A stretch of 64,000 nucleotides of DNA from Urinicoccus massiliensis. GTDB taxonomy: Bacteria; Bacillota; Clostridia; Tissierellales; Peptoniphilaceae. The notes beneath the pieces are model-generated. The model had not been told where the DNA came from, made no database searches, and was given only the letters and a program-made list of their open reading frames with translations. The DNA lies in NCBI RefSeq assembly GCF_900120405.1, contig NZ_LT635492.1:329478-393477 (forward strand). The letters run 5' to 3'. Shown piece by piece: positions 17,245 to 26,020 of the stretch (positions within the stretch are counted from its first letter, which is position 1; every line of letters starts with the position of its first letter). A program made the position numbers and the translations under genes.

Positions 17245-17371
17245 TCAAGACAGGTTTCCTGACTCACACCTTTAAAGCCAAACCTTCCCAATTTCTCAGT
17301 GGTCTTTATGGCCGACATGTTTACAGTAGCGGGGGCTGTATTGGATTTTCACCAATTTCCCTACATCTTGA
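17245..17371 (-). promoter_or_regulatory. Cobalamin (B12) riboswitch
   Basis: Read on the minus strand the aptamer elements come in order: GGTGAAAATCC, ACAGCCCCCGCTACTGTAA, a divergent B12 box (GACCACTG), GGGAAGG, and the closing GAGTCAGGAAACCTGTC. A six-base P1 (TCAAGA at 17371-17366 with TCTTGA at 17250-17245) closes it. The 5' arm of P1 lies within the last codons of cbiB. Between P1 and cbiK lies GGAGTCCTAGGGACT near 17213-17227, which can form a short hairpin close to the GGAGG of cbiK, so translational control is likelier than termination: no hairpin plus T-run was seen. Confidence 0.93.
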
Positions 17372-18302
17372 TAGATAGTATGAAAAGGATGCAATAAATT
17401 GCAATAAACAAAACTTCCGTCCCATACATTACGCGAATTGTTTGATCAATATCGCTAGGAGAGATTTCTTTCTTGGAATCACCTATCATGGGCTTATCAA
17501 TATATTGGCCAAAATAATAGTGACCACCCCCTAAAGAGACATCTAAAATGCCTGCAATAGCAGCCTCTGGATAGCCTGCATTGGGGCTCAGATGGGCATA
17601 CTTATACTTTTTAATTGAGGCCATTGTCTCCTGATAGCGGCCATAAAAAATGGCCATAATTCCCATTAGTAATCCTGTAATTCTGGCAGGTAAATAATTC
17701 ATCACATCATCTACTTGGGCTGCAACCTTGCCTAAATATTCATATTTCTCTGTATGGTAACCAATCATGGAATCCATGGTATTGATGGTTTTATACAGGT
17801 AGCCACCAATGGGTCCCAGAAGAAAAATATAAAATAAGGGAGCGATAATTCCATCGGATGTATTTTCTGCAACTGTTTCAATGGTTGCCTTGTAGACTTC
17901 ACTTTCATCCAATTGACTTGTTTCTCTTCCCACAATATAAGACAGTCTCTTCCGACCTTCCTCAAGGCTTCTTGCCGTTGCTTTTTTTACTTGAATAGCC
18001 TCATAGTGCAACATTCTAGCACTAATGGCTTGGTAGATACTGTAGGTGAAAAACACCCAGTAAGCCCAGCCCCTTAAAAAATATAAAATAAGGCCGGGTA
18101 CAGAGACAGCCAAGATACAATTTATTAAAACCATAAATGTCCCAGCTAGATACTGTCCTTGACTTGTCTTAAAATGCTTAAAAACAAGTCTCTCTTCCAA
18201 GCTTATAATGTTGCCCATTAAGACGACAGGATGGGGAAAAAAATAAGGATCTCCTAATATCCAGTCCAATAAAATTGCAAAAATTAAACAGCTTAAGACC
18301 AT
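17361..18302 (-). CDS. cbiB: Adenosylcobinamide-phosphate synthase
   Basis: A 313-residue membrane enzyme that attaches aminopropanol phosphate to adenosylcobyric acid. Family blocks: LDWILGDPYFFPHPVVLMG near the start, TVAENTSDGIIAPLFY with the acidic site, and SPNAGYPEAAIAGIL. Several hydrophobic segments. The open frame extends to a GTG at 18311, but the ATG at 18302 has GGTGG six bases upstream and is preferred. It is the first gene of the cluster and lies upstream of the riboswitch, so it is not covered by that switch unless the mRNA downstream feeds back. Confidence 0.94.
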   Translation of the reverse strand: MVLSCLIFAILLDWILGDPYFFPHPVVLMGNIISLEERLVFKHFKTSQGQYLAGTFMVLINCILAVSVPGLILYFLRGWAYWVFFTYSIYQAISARMLHYEAIQVKKATARSLEEGRKRLSYIVGRETSQLDESEVYKATIETVAENTSDGIIAPLFYIFLLGPIGGYLYKTINTMDSMIGYHTEKYEYLGKVAAQVDDVMNYLPARITGLLMGIMAIFYGRYQETMASIKKYKYAHLSPNAGYPEAAIAGILDVSLGGGHYYFGQYIDKPMIGDSKKEISPSDIDQTIRVMYGTEVLFIAIYCILFILSIKM

Positions 18303-18400
18303 TCTTTCCACCTACCTTACTATACCTTTTAAGTTTATCAAAATATGGCCTATATTTCAATCATATATGAATAAAAATCAATTTCAAATCCACCATAAGA

Positions 18401-18429
18401 TATACAAAATCTTGATTTTAGGATATAAT
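18401..18429 (+). promoter_or_regulatory. Promoter of pyc
   Basis: TATACA, 17-bp spacer, perfect TATAAT at 18424-18429; predicted start near 18436, about 65 bases before the pyc start. It is divergent from cbiB. Confidence 0.55.
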
Positions 18430-18501
18430 GGCAAAAAGATTTTAAAATTTCTCATTGAAGAATTGGACCTAAGATAATGAAGTCTCACATAGGAGGTTTG
18501 C

Positions 18502-21500
18502 ATGAAAAAATTTAAACGTATTTTAGTGGCTAACCGTGGTGAAATAGCTATTCGTGTTTTTAGAGCTTGCCGGGAACTCGGAATTCGATCTGTGGCAATT
18601 TATTCTGAAGAAGACCAACTGTCTCTTTTTAGGACCAAGGCGGATGAATCCTACTTAATTGGTAAGGATAAAACACCCCTGGATGCCTATTTGGATATTG
18701 ATGAAATTATTGCCCTGGCAAAAAATAAGGGGGTAGATGCCATCCATCCTGGCTATGGATTTTTATCTGAAAATCCTGAATTTGCTCGCAAATGTCAAGA
18801 AGCCGACATCACCTTTATTGGGCCCCACCCCAATGTTATGGAAAAGCTAGGGGATAAAATTTCATCAAAAATTGTCGCCCAAGAAGCAAAGGTTCCTACC
18901 ATCCCCGGCATTGAAAAGCCAATCCACTCTGACCTTGAAGCCAAAGAATTTGCCGATAAGGCAGGCTATCCTGTCATGGTAAAGGCTGCTGCTGGTGGAG
19001 GCGGTCGAGGTATGCGTATTGTCCGGTCTGAAAAAGACCTGCTGAATGAATTCCACTCTGCAAGAAGTGAAGCGAAAAAAGCTTTCGGCAACGACTCCAT
19101 GTTTATTGAAAAGTATTTAGAAAAGCCCAAGCACATTGAGGTACAAATCCTGGGAGACGAACATGGAAATGTAGTCCACCTTTATGAAAGAGATTGCTCA
19201 ATTCAACGGCGCCACCAAAAAGTTGTTGAATTTACACCAGCCTTCTCTCTTCCCGAAAAAGTGCGCGAAGATATTTGTGCTGATGCCCTAAAAATTGCAA
19301 ATTCCATTGGATATTCCAATGCCGGGACTGTTGAGTTTTTAGTAGACAAGGACTTAAACCACTACTTTATTGAAGTGAATCCCAGAATTCAAGTGGAACA
19401 TACCGTCACAGAAATGTGCACGGATATTGATATCGTTCAAGCTCAAATCCTAATTGCCATGGGCTATCCCCTAGACAGTCCTGAAATTGGCATCAAGGGA
19501 CAAGATAGCATTGAACACAAGGGCTTTGCCATCCAATGCCGGGTGACAACAGAAGATCCCTTAAATAATTTTGCTCCCGACACAGGTCACATCAACCTCT
19601 ACCGGTCCAGCTCCGGTTTCGGAGTTCGACTCGATGGTGGAAACGGCTTTGCAGGAGCTGTTATCTCACCCTACTATGACTCTCTTTTAGTTAAGGTTAT
19701 TACCCATGGTCGTACCTGGAAGGATACCATCGCCAAGTCTGTTCGTTCTCTGAGGGAGTTACAAATTGGTGGCGTAAAAACCAATACTGGCTTCCTGCTC
19801 AATGTTTTAAATACTAAAGAATTTTCTGAAGGGTCCTGCGATACCAGCTTTATCGAAGAGCATCCAGAGTTGTTTGAAATTGTTACTAAGCCTGACCAAG
19901 AAATGCGGCTAATGCACTTTATCGGCGACAAGGTTGTCAACGACCCCAATGCTCTCCAAAAACATTTTGATGTACCTCAAATTCCAACTTTTGATAAAAT
20001 ACCCTTTAAAGGAAGCAAGCAAATCTTAGAGGAAAAGGGCCCCGAGGGTTTAAAAAATTGGATTCTTGACCAAAAAAGTCTCCTCTTGACAGATACTACC
20101 ATGCGAGATGCCCACCAGTCCCTAATGGCTACCCGGGTTCGAACAGTAGACCTAATTAAAATTGCTGAAGCCCTAAACTACAATATGCAAAAGCTATTTT
20201 CCGTAGAAATGTGGGGCGGAGCCACCTTTGATGTCTGCTACCGTTTCTTACAAGAAGACCCCTGGGACCGACTGGAGCGTTTGAGAGCCCTTATGCCCAA
20301 CCTCCTTACCCAAATGCTCATTCGTGGAAACAATACTGTAGGCTATAAAAACTATCCTGACAATGTCGTTAAGCGCTTTATACGTCAATCTGCAGAAAGT
20401 GGCATTGATATCTTCCGTATTTTTGACGCCTTAAACTGGCTTCCTGGTATGGAATTATCCATTGATGAAGTTCTATCCAATGGAAAAATTGCCGAAGGAA
20501 CCATGTGCTACACTGGAGATATCTTAGACGAAAAAAGAGATAAGTACTCTCTGAAATACTATGTGGACCTGGCCAAAAAATTGGAAAAAACCGGTATTCA
20601 AATCCTGGGGATTAAAGACATGTCCGGCTTGTTGAAGCCCTATGCTGCCCGGAAGTTGATTTCTGCCCTTAAGGATGAAATTACTATCCCTATCCATCTC
20701 CACACTCATGATACAACTGGAAATGGTGTGGCTACCATCTTAATGGCCACCCAAGCAGGGGTAGATATTGTGGATACTGCTGTAAACTCCATGAGTGGAC
20801 TCACCTCCCAACCTGCCCTGAACTCTGTTGTCGCCGCCTTAGAAAATACGGAAAGGGAAACAGGTATTGACCTTGAAAAAGCCGATGAAATTTCCAGGTA
20901 TTGGGATGCCGTACGGCCAGTTTACCAAAATTTTGAATCTGATTTAAAATCTGGAACTACAGAAATCTACCGCTATGAAATTCCCGGAGGCCAATACTCC
21001 AACTTAAAACCTCAAGTCGAAAGTTTTGGTTTAGGCCATAAGTTTAAGGAAGTTAAGGAAATGTACAAAAAGGTCAATGAGATGGTTGGCGACATCATCA
21101 AGGTAACCCCTTCTTCCAAAATGGTTGGAGACCTATCCATCTTTATGGTTCAAAACAACCTAACTCCAGATAACATCCTAACAGAAGGATTAAACTACGA
21201 CTTCCCAGATTCTTCCATTAGCTACTTTAAGGGTATGATGGGCCAACCCTATGGAGGTTTCCCAAAAGACCTACAAAAAGTTATCTTGAAAGACGAAGAA
21301 GCGATTACCTGCCGCCCTGGTGACTTACTTGAAGACGAAGATTTTGATGCCATTTATGACCACTTGAAATCTCTAGATATTGAACCCACAGAAAAAGATG
21401 CCCTGGCCTATGCCCTCTACCCCAAAGTTTTTGAAGACTACCTTAAAAATTTGAAGAAACATGGTGAGGTTTGGCGGATTGGCTCAGATGTCTTCTTCCA

Positions 21501-21933
21501 CGGTCTCATGGAGGGTGAAACCGCTGAAATTTCCATTGATGAAGGGAAAAACTTAATTGTTACCTTGGTTGAAGTTGGTAAACTTCTGGAAGATGGAACC
21601 CGTAATCTAACCTTTGATATCAACGGATCTCGTCGAACCATCAATATCGAAGACTCCACCATCCCACAAGCTGCTTCTCATAAGAAGGCTCTAGTACTAG
21701 CTGACCCAGATAATCCTATGGAAATTGGATCCTCCATTCCCGGTCAAATTGTAAAGATTAACGTAAAGGTTGGAGACCCAGTAAAAACTGGTGACATCCT
21801 CTTTATTGCTGAAGCTATGAAGATGGAAACAAATATCCTATCTACTGCAGACGGAGTTGTAGATAGCATTTATGTAGAAGAAAAAGAATTTGTTGAAAGC
21901 TCTCAATTACTTTTAACCTTAAAAGAATCCTAA
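18502..21933 (+). CDS. pyc: Pyruvate carboxylase
   Basis: A 1143-residue single-chain pyruvate carboxylase making oxaloacetate from pyruvate, ATP and bicarbonate. The biotin carboxylase domain (residues 1-450) has the ATP-grasp loop KAAAGGGGRGMR near 163; the carboxyltransferase domain starts at DTTMRDAHQSL near 530 and has the metal-binding HLHTHDTTGNG; the biotin domain ends the chain with the attachment motif EAMKMETN near 1104. Length is that of the family. ATG follows AGGAGG. With PFOR in the window, pyruvate would be split between acetyl-CoA and oxaloacetate. The gene end is followed 15 bp later by an insertion sequence. Confidence 0.98.
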   Translation: MKKFKRILVANRGEIAIRVFRACRELGIRSVAIYSEEDQLSLFRTKADESYLIGKDKTPLDAYLDIDEIIALAKNKGVDAIHPGYGFLSENPEFARKCQEADITFIGPHPNVMEKLGDKISSKIVAQEAKVPTIPGIEKPIHSDLEAKEFADKAGYPVMVKAAAGGGGRGMRIVRSEKDLLNEFHSARSEAKKAFGNDSMFIEKYLEKPKHIEVQILGDEHGNVVHLYERDCSIQRRHQKVVEFTPAFSLPEKVREDICADALKIANSIGYSNAGTVEFLVDKDLNHYFIEVNPRIQVEHTVTEMCTDIDIVQAQILIAMGYPLDSPEIGIKGQDSIEHKGFAIQCRVTTEDPLNNFAPDTGHINLYRSSSGFGVRLDGGNGFAGAVISPYYDSLLVKVITHGRTWKDTIAKSVRSLRELQIGGVKTNTGFLLNVLNTKEFSEGSCDTSFIEEHPELFEIVTKPDQEMRLMHFIGDKVVNDPNALQKHFDVPQIPTFDKIPFKGSKQILEEKGPEGLKNWILDQKSLLLTDTTMRDAHQSLMATRVRTVDLIKIAEALNYNMQKLFSVEMWGGATFDVCYRFLQEDPWDRLERLRALMPNLLTQMLIRGNNTVGYKNYPDNVVKRFIRQSAESGIDIFRIFDALNWLPGMELSIDEVLSNGKIAEGTMCYTGDILDEKRDKYSLKYYVDLAKKLEKTGIQILGIKDMSGLLKPYAARKLISALKDEITIPIHLHTHDTTGNGVATILMATQAGVDIVDTAVNSMSGLTSQPALNSVVAALENTERETGIDLEKADEISRYWDAVRPVYQNFESDLKSGTTEIYRYEIPGGQYSNLKPQVESFGLGHKFKEVKEMYKKVNEMVGDIIKVTPSSKMVGDLSIFMVQNNLTPDNILTEGLNYDFPDSSISYFKGMMGQPYGGFPKDLQKVILKDEEAITCRPGDLLEDEDFDAIYDHLKSLDIEPTEKDALAYALYPKVFEDYLKNLKKHGEVWRIGSDVFFHGLMEGETAEISIDEGKNLIVTLVEVGKLLEDGTRNLTFDINGSRRTINIEDSTIPQAASHKKALVLADPDNPMEIGSSIPGQIVKINVKVGDPVKTGDILFIAEAMKMETNILSTADGVVDSIYVEEKEFVESSQLLLTLKES

Positions 21934-22008
21934 AAGGACATAAAAAAAGGTTCTATAATAAATGTTGGGGTCCCCCTAGACTCCAACATTTATTTTTTGC
22001 CATAAAAA

Positions 22009-22077
22009 ATGCACTTATCTCTTTTTTCCTTTACAATAAAGTTACCACAACAAAATGAAAGGGTGAGATAAGTGCAT
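22009..22077 (+). promoter_or_regulatory. Fold-back inverted repeat over the transposase start (copy 1)
   Basis: ATGCACTTATCTC (22009-22021) is the exact complement of GAGATAAGTGCAT (22065-22077). The second arm contains the end of the ribosome site and the GTG start. RNA started outside the element would fold and hide the start; RNA started inside the 43-base loop would not. Confidence 0.6.
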
Positions 22078-23253
22078 AACTATACTAACACAAATCTATT
22101 GAATTTAAAAGGTGTCTCTATTGACGAGGTGGTCTCTTTTGATGATCACATTGATGTAAAACTCCATTCTTTATACAAGGAGGGACTTTGTCCTGTTTGT
22201 GGTCATAAGACCTCTCGCATCCATGATTATCGTCTGCAAAGGATCCAACACACGCCTATTGGCTTACGGAAGGTCTTTCTTTTTCTTCGGAAGAAGCGCT
22301 TTGTTTGTCCTCATTGTCAGAAGCGCTTTTATGAGTCTTTGGATTTCTTAGCTCCTTATTCTAGACGGACTAAGGATCTCCACTTCTTTATCCAAGACCA
22401 ATTAAAACAGGTCCGGTCTTTATCTTCTATTGCCAAGGACTTGGGTTTATCTTCCTCTTGTCTCACAAGCTATCTAAAGTTGGCTCCAAGGAGGCGGCCA
22501 AATCTTCCTCGGGTCTTAAGTATGGATGAGTTTAAGGGAAATGCTGGTGGGGATAAATACCAATGTATTTTAGTGGATCCAATCCATCACCAGGTACTGG
22601 ATATTTTACCCTCTCGACGAAAAAAAGCTTTAATGGACTACTTTTCTTCTTTTCCCAAGGAAGAACGAAGAAGGGTGAAGTATGTGGTTATGGATATGAG
22701 TCATCTTTTCTACGCCGTCTTAAAGGAATTCTTCCCTCAGGCAACCTTCATTGCGGATAAGTTTCATTTTGCCAGACAAGTCTTTTGGGCCTTAGAGAAT
22801 GTCCGCAAGACACGACAAAAGACAAGGGATGCAAAGTATCGCCTCTACTTTAAACGGTCCAAGTCCATCCTACGGAAAAAAGGCAGTCGGCTAAGCCCCG
22901 AAGAAAAAGAAAAATTGGAGCTAATGCTTTGGCAAGACAAGGAAATCAAAGAAGCTTATCTTTTAAAAGAACGCTTTTATGACGTCTTAGATGCCTCCAG
23001 CAAAGAAGAAGCAAGACAGGCCTTAGACAAGTGGCTGTGGGTTGCTAAAGAAAGTGGATTAAAGGAATTTAAAGCCAGTATTCGGGCCTATGAAAACTGG
23101 AAAGAAGAAATCCTAAACGCCTTTTCCACAGGCATCACCAATGGACAAACAGAAGGCTTTAACAACAAAATCAAAGTGATTAAACGGGTTTCCTATGGGT
23201 ATCGGAATTTTGAGAACTTTAAGAGTCGTATTTTAATGGTCTTTCGGGCATAA
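22072..23253 (+). CDS. ISL3-family transposase, copy 1
   Basis: A 393-residue transposase. An N-terminal zinc-binding module has Cys pairs at 40/43 (CPVCGHKT) and 79/82 (CPHCQKRF), then a helix-turn-helix near 117-137. The DDE catalytic residues are probably Asp152 (SMDEFKG), Asp208 (VVMDMSH) and Glu361 (NGQTEGFNNKIK). The frame is intact. Translation starts at GTG, with AAAGGGTGAG upstream; that start is buried in the fold-back hairpin. It differs from the second copy by one residue, Leu297 here and Phe in copy 2. Confidence 0.95.
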   Translation: MHNYTNTNLLNLKGVSIDEVVSFDDHIDVKLHSLYKEGLCPVCGHKTSRIHDYRLQRIQHTPIGLRKVFLFLRKKRFVCPHCQKRFYESLDFLAPYSRRTKDLHFFIQDQLKQVRSLSSIAKDLGLSSSCLTSYLKLAPRRRPNLPRVLSMDEFKGNAGGDKYQCILVDPIHHQVLDILPSRRKKALMDYFSSFPKEERRRVKYVVMDMSHLFYAVLKEFFPQATFIADKFHFARQVFWALENVRKTRQKTRDAKYRLYFKRSKSILRKKGSRLSPEEKEKLELMLWQDKEIKEAYLLKERFYDVLDASSKEEARQALDKWLWVAKESGLKEFKASIRAYENWKEEILNAFSTGITNGQTEGFNNKIKVIKRVSYGYRNFENFKSRILMVFRA

Positions 23254-23299
23254 GAAAGGGGCGAGAACGAATCTCACCCCAACATTTGACAAAGAACCT

Positions 23300-23337
23300 A
23301 AAAAAATAGACCAAATTTTCATTTGGTCTATTTTTTT
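23300..23337. terminator. Bidirectional terminator, cut off from pyc by the insertion sequence
   Basis: AAATAGACCAAAT / ATTTGGTCTATTT with A- and T-tracts. It overlaps the stop codon of the histidine kinase. Its left A-tract supplies the 8-bp target duplication of the ISL3 element, so it probably served pyc as well before insertion. Confidence 0.85.
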
Positions 23338-24794
23338 ATGTCCTTAAAGACTGGAGCCTTAAAATAGAAACAGCTTCCTTCATTTACTTTGGACTCTACT
23401 CCATAGCTAAAGCCATGGAGGTCCAGAATACTTTTTACAATAAACAAGCCTAGACCTGTACCAACGATAAACCTGGAATGGTTTTTTTGGACCCGGTAGT
23501 AGCGGTCCCATATATACTTTTGCTGGTCCTCAGGAATCCCCTTGCCGTGGTCAATAACCTGACAAAGAACCTGGTCGCCAGTTTCTGTAATTTTAATCAG
23601 AACTTGCTTATCCAATCCGGCATAATTTACAGCATTTGCTATGAAGTTGTATAGGACCTGCCTCATTTTACTTTCATCGGCCAATATCACCACGGTTCCC
23701 TTAACCTCCAGGTCAAAGTGGTAGCCGTTATATTGCTCCATCATTTTAAAACGATTTAAAACTGATCGGGCAAGTTTTTCCAAGTCCAGGGGATATTTTT
23801 GCAAGTGGCTGAGTTCTGATTCTACCTTGGATAGGTCCAATAAATCATTTACCAGCAGGGTCAAATTATCTGCTTCCTGAATAATGGTATTGACATGTTC
23901 TTTCCTTAGTTCAGGATTGTCCCCGGAAATATCTCGAATCATTTCCCCATAAGATTTAATCACTGTCAGAGGAGTTTTTAAATCGTGGCTAACATTGGCA
24001 ATTAAGTCCTTCCTCATTTCTAGGGTCTTACTTAATTCATCCGTTGCATGGTTTAGGGTGTCGGCCAGTTCGTCAGCTTCCGTATAGTCTCCCTTTGTAA
24101 ATTCCACATCAAAGTGTCCATCCCCTAATTTTTTAGCAGATTTTGCCATCCTAACTAAGGGCTTGGCCAGGTGGTTGGACATAAAAAAAGAAAGAACTAG
24201 GGCCAAGGCCAAGGATAGGCCCGAAATAATAATCAACTGATTTTTCAAGATGTCAATGGTAGATTCCACAGGCTCCAAGGGCGTGGTCATGAGTAAGTAC
24301 TCTATCTTGCCATTTTTTTCACCTAAAATACTGCTATAACTTAGCTGAATTTCATCCGATCCCAAAAAACTCTGGGTGAAGATTTTTGACGGCCTGGTCT
24401 TTTTATCTAACTTGGCAAAATACTGGTTAAAGTACTCCCTAGGTAGAGACTTGGGCTGGGAAAATACATTGTTATCTGATTTCGGAAAGGTAATATAGCG
24501 GTCTTCATTGACGATGCTAATGTCAATCCCCTTGGTAAAGGCTGTTAGTAGGACTGTTTGTTTAAAGTGTTTACTGTTATATTGTTTGGTTAGGCTGTAG
24601 CCTATCTTTTCAATTTCTCTTACCTTCATGGACTCGTAAAATTGGTTTAAAAAAACAATCTGTAAGAGCCATAGGATCAGCAAGAGAATTGTAGCAAAGC
24701 CAATAAAGCTCAACCAATATTTAAATCGAATGCTTTTAAAGTCAATAAAAAACTTACTATGGTCTTTCTTCTGAGTCTTGTGCTCTTGTGTCAA
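23328..24794 (-). CDS. Membrane sensor histidine kinase, VanS/PhoR type
   Basis: A 488-residue kinase. Two membrane segments (about 28-50 and 187-206) flank an extracytoplasmic sensor region of some 135 residues. A HAMP domain follows (about 207-260), then the phospho-acceptor box NVSHDLKTPLTVIKS with His270, and a HATPase domain with NAVNYA, DHGKGIPEDQQ and GTGLGLFIVKSI. The start is TTG, overlapping the regulator gene by 38 bases; GGTAGG upstream is only a moderate ribosome site, so the exact start is uncertain. The signal is unknown. It forms a pair with the OmpR-type regulator just upstream. Confidence 0.94.
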   Translation of the reverse strand: MTQEHKTQKKDHSKFFIDFKSIRFKYWLSFIGFATILLLILWLLQIVFLNQFYESMKVREIEKIGYSLTKQYNSKHFKQTVLLTAFTKGIDISIVNEDRYITFPKSDNNVFSQPKSLPREYFNQYFAKLDKKTRPSKIFTQSFLGSDEIQLSYSSILGEKNGKIEYLLMTTPLEPVESTIDILKNQLIIISGLSLALALVLSFFMSNHLAKPLVRMAKSAKKLGDGHFDVEFTKGDYTEADELADTLNHATDELSKTLEMRKDLIANVSHDLKTPLTVIKSYGEMIRDISGDNPELRKEHVNTIIQEADNLTLLVNDLLDLSKVESELSHLQKYPLDLEKLARSVLNRFKMMEQYNGYHFDLEVKGTVVILADESKMRQVLYNFIANAVNYAGLDKQVLIKITETGDQVLCQVIDHGKGIPEDQQKYIWDRYYRVQKNHSRFIVGTGLGLFIVKSILDLHGFSYGVESKVNEGSCFYFKAPVFKDIKK

Positions 24795-25449
24795 ACTTAT
24801 ATCCTACCCCCCTTACCGTTACGATAAATTTTCGATAGTCCCCTAGGCTATTCCTCAGCATTTTAATGTGGGTATCCACTGTCCGGTCGTCTCCATAAAA
24901 ATCATAACCCCAGATTTGGTTTAAGAGCTTTTCCCTAGATAGGGCAATCCCGTCATTTTTAGCTAAAAATAAAAGAATTTCATATTCTTTCGGTGTTAGC
25001 TCAATCCGGTTATGGTCTACATAGACCTCCCGACCATCTTGGTCAATTTCCAAGCCTTCAAACTTGAGTTCATGACTTGGCCTAAGTTTTTGATGCCTGG
25101 AAACAATGACATTTAAACGAGCCAATAACTCCTTGGGAGAAAAGGGCTTGACCACATAGTCATCAATACCAATTTCAAAACCAAAGAGTTTGTCATACTC
25201 CTCATCCCTTGCTGATAGCATTAAAACCGGAATATCTTTGGTCTTTTTAATTTCCTTATAGGCAGAAAATCCATCTAGGTGGGGCATCATAATATCCATA
25301 ACAATAACATCAAAGTCATTTTCCTTACAGAGCTGGATGGCCTCCAAACCATCCTTGGCCTCCATAACTTCATGACCTTCGAATTCAGCATAAGTCTTAA
25401 TAACCTCCCGAATCCTCTTCTCATCATCCACAATTAAAAGTTTAAACAT
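24757..25449 (-). CDS. OmpR/PhoB-type response regulator
   Basis: A 230-residue regulator. The receiver domain has the acidic pair at the start (IVDDEK), the phospho-acceptor Asp52 in VIVMDIMMP, and Lys in VVKPFSPKELLARL. The C-terminal winged helix (about 130-225) has ELTPKEYEILLFLAKN and DDRTVDTHIKMLRNSLG. The gene starts one base after the HD-domain gene stop and is followed by its kinase, so the four genes from 26553 down to 23328 look like one operon. Confidence 0.96.
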   Translation of the reverse strand: MFKLLIVDDEKRIREVIKTYAEFEGHEVMEAKDGLEAIQLCKENDFDVIVMDIMMPHLDGFSAYKEIKKTKDIPVLMLSARDEEYDKLFGFEIGIDDYVVKPFSPKELLARLNVIVSRHQKLRPSHELKFEGLEIDQDGREVYVDHNRIELTPKEYEILLFLAKNDGIALSREKLLNQIWGYDFYGDDRTVDTHIKMLRNSLGDYRKFIVTVRGVGYKFDTRAQDSEERP

Positions 25450-25450
25450 C

Positions 25451-26020
25451 TTAGTCTATATTCCCCTTTAATCCAGCCTTTTCAGCCTGGTCTTGTAGGG
25501 CCTTTATGGTGAGTTCCATGACTTCATCGGCACTATAGTCCAAGTGCTCAATCCCATTTTCAATAATGGCCCGGTCACAACCTGCAGCAAACTTTTTATC
25601 CTTGTACTTTTTCTTTAAAGACTTCAGCTTCAAGTCCAAAACCGACCGGCTTGGTCGTAAGAGACAAGCTGCATTGATAATTCCTGTAAGTTCATCAATG
25701 GTATATAAAATTTTTTCCATCTTACTTTCCGGTTTCACATCACAACACATGCCATAGCCATGGGATTGGATGGCCCGAATGATTTCTTCAGGGTAATCGT
25801 GAGCCTCTAGGATTTCCCTTACCTTAATGCAATGTTGATCAGGATATTTTTCATAGTCCAAGTCATGTAAAAGACCTACAGTTCCCCAACGATCTACATC
25901 CTCATCATTTATCTTTGCAAAATACTCCATGACCACTTCTACTTGGTGGCCATGTTGTCTTAGGGCTTCTGATTCCGTATACTCATACAATAATTTTTCA
26001 GCATCTTGTCTTGTGGGCAT
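25451..26020 (-). CDS. HD-domain hydrolase
   Basis: A 189-residue protein of the metal-dependent HD phosphohydrolase group. The HD pair is in GLLHDLDYEKYPDQH, with upstream His in EALRQHGHQVEVVM and a later ESHGYG-like IQSHGYGMC. The family hydrolyses phosphate esters in nucleotides or signalling molecules, but close homologues in clostridia are uncharacterised. It starts at an ATG that overlaps the flavodoxin-like gene stop by one base. The substrate cannot be read from the sequence. Confidence 0.85.
   Translation of the reverse strand: MPTRQDAEKLLYEYTESEALRQHGHQVEVVMEYFAKINDEDVDRWGTVGLLHDLDYEKYPDQHCIKVREILEAHDYPEEIIRAIQSHGYGMCCDVKPESKMEKILYTIDELTGIINAACLLRPSRSVLDLKLKSLKKKYKDKKFAAGCDRAIIENGIEHLDYSADEVMELTIKALQDQAEKAGLKGNID

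Larger units (their letters stand above)
21949..23298 (+). mobile_element. ISL3-family insertion sequence, copy 1 (1350 bp)
   Basis: A complete element. Terminal inverted repeats start GGTTCT and run about 23 bp (21949-21971 and 23276-23298; 18 of 23 positions match). It is flanked by a perfect 8-bp target duplication, TAAAAAAA, at 21941-21948 and 23299-23306; 8 bp is the family norm. One transposase gene. Inside the left end is a 12-bp stem (21957-21968 / 21983-21994) followed by a T-run, which should stop transcription coming from pyc. A second copy with the same length and about a dozen base differences lies at 44527-45876. Confidence 0.96.

Noticed and set aside
17127-17318. 63-codon minus-strand ORF across the cbiK start
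   Set aside because: It covers the B12 aptamer and the first codons of cbiK in another frame; the RNA structure explains the sequence.
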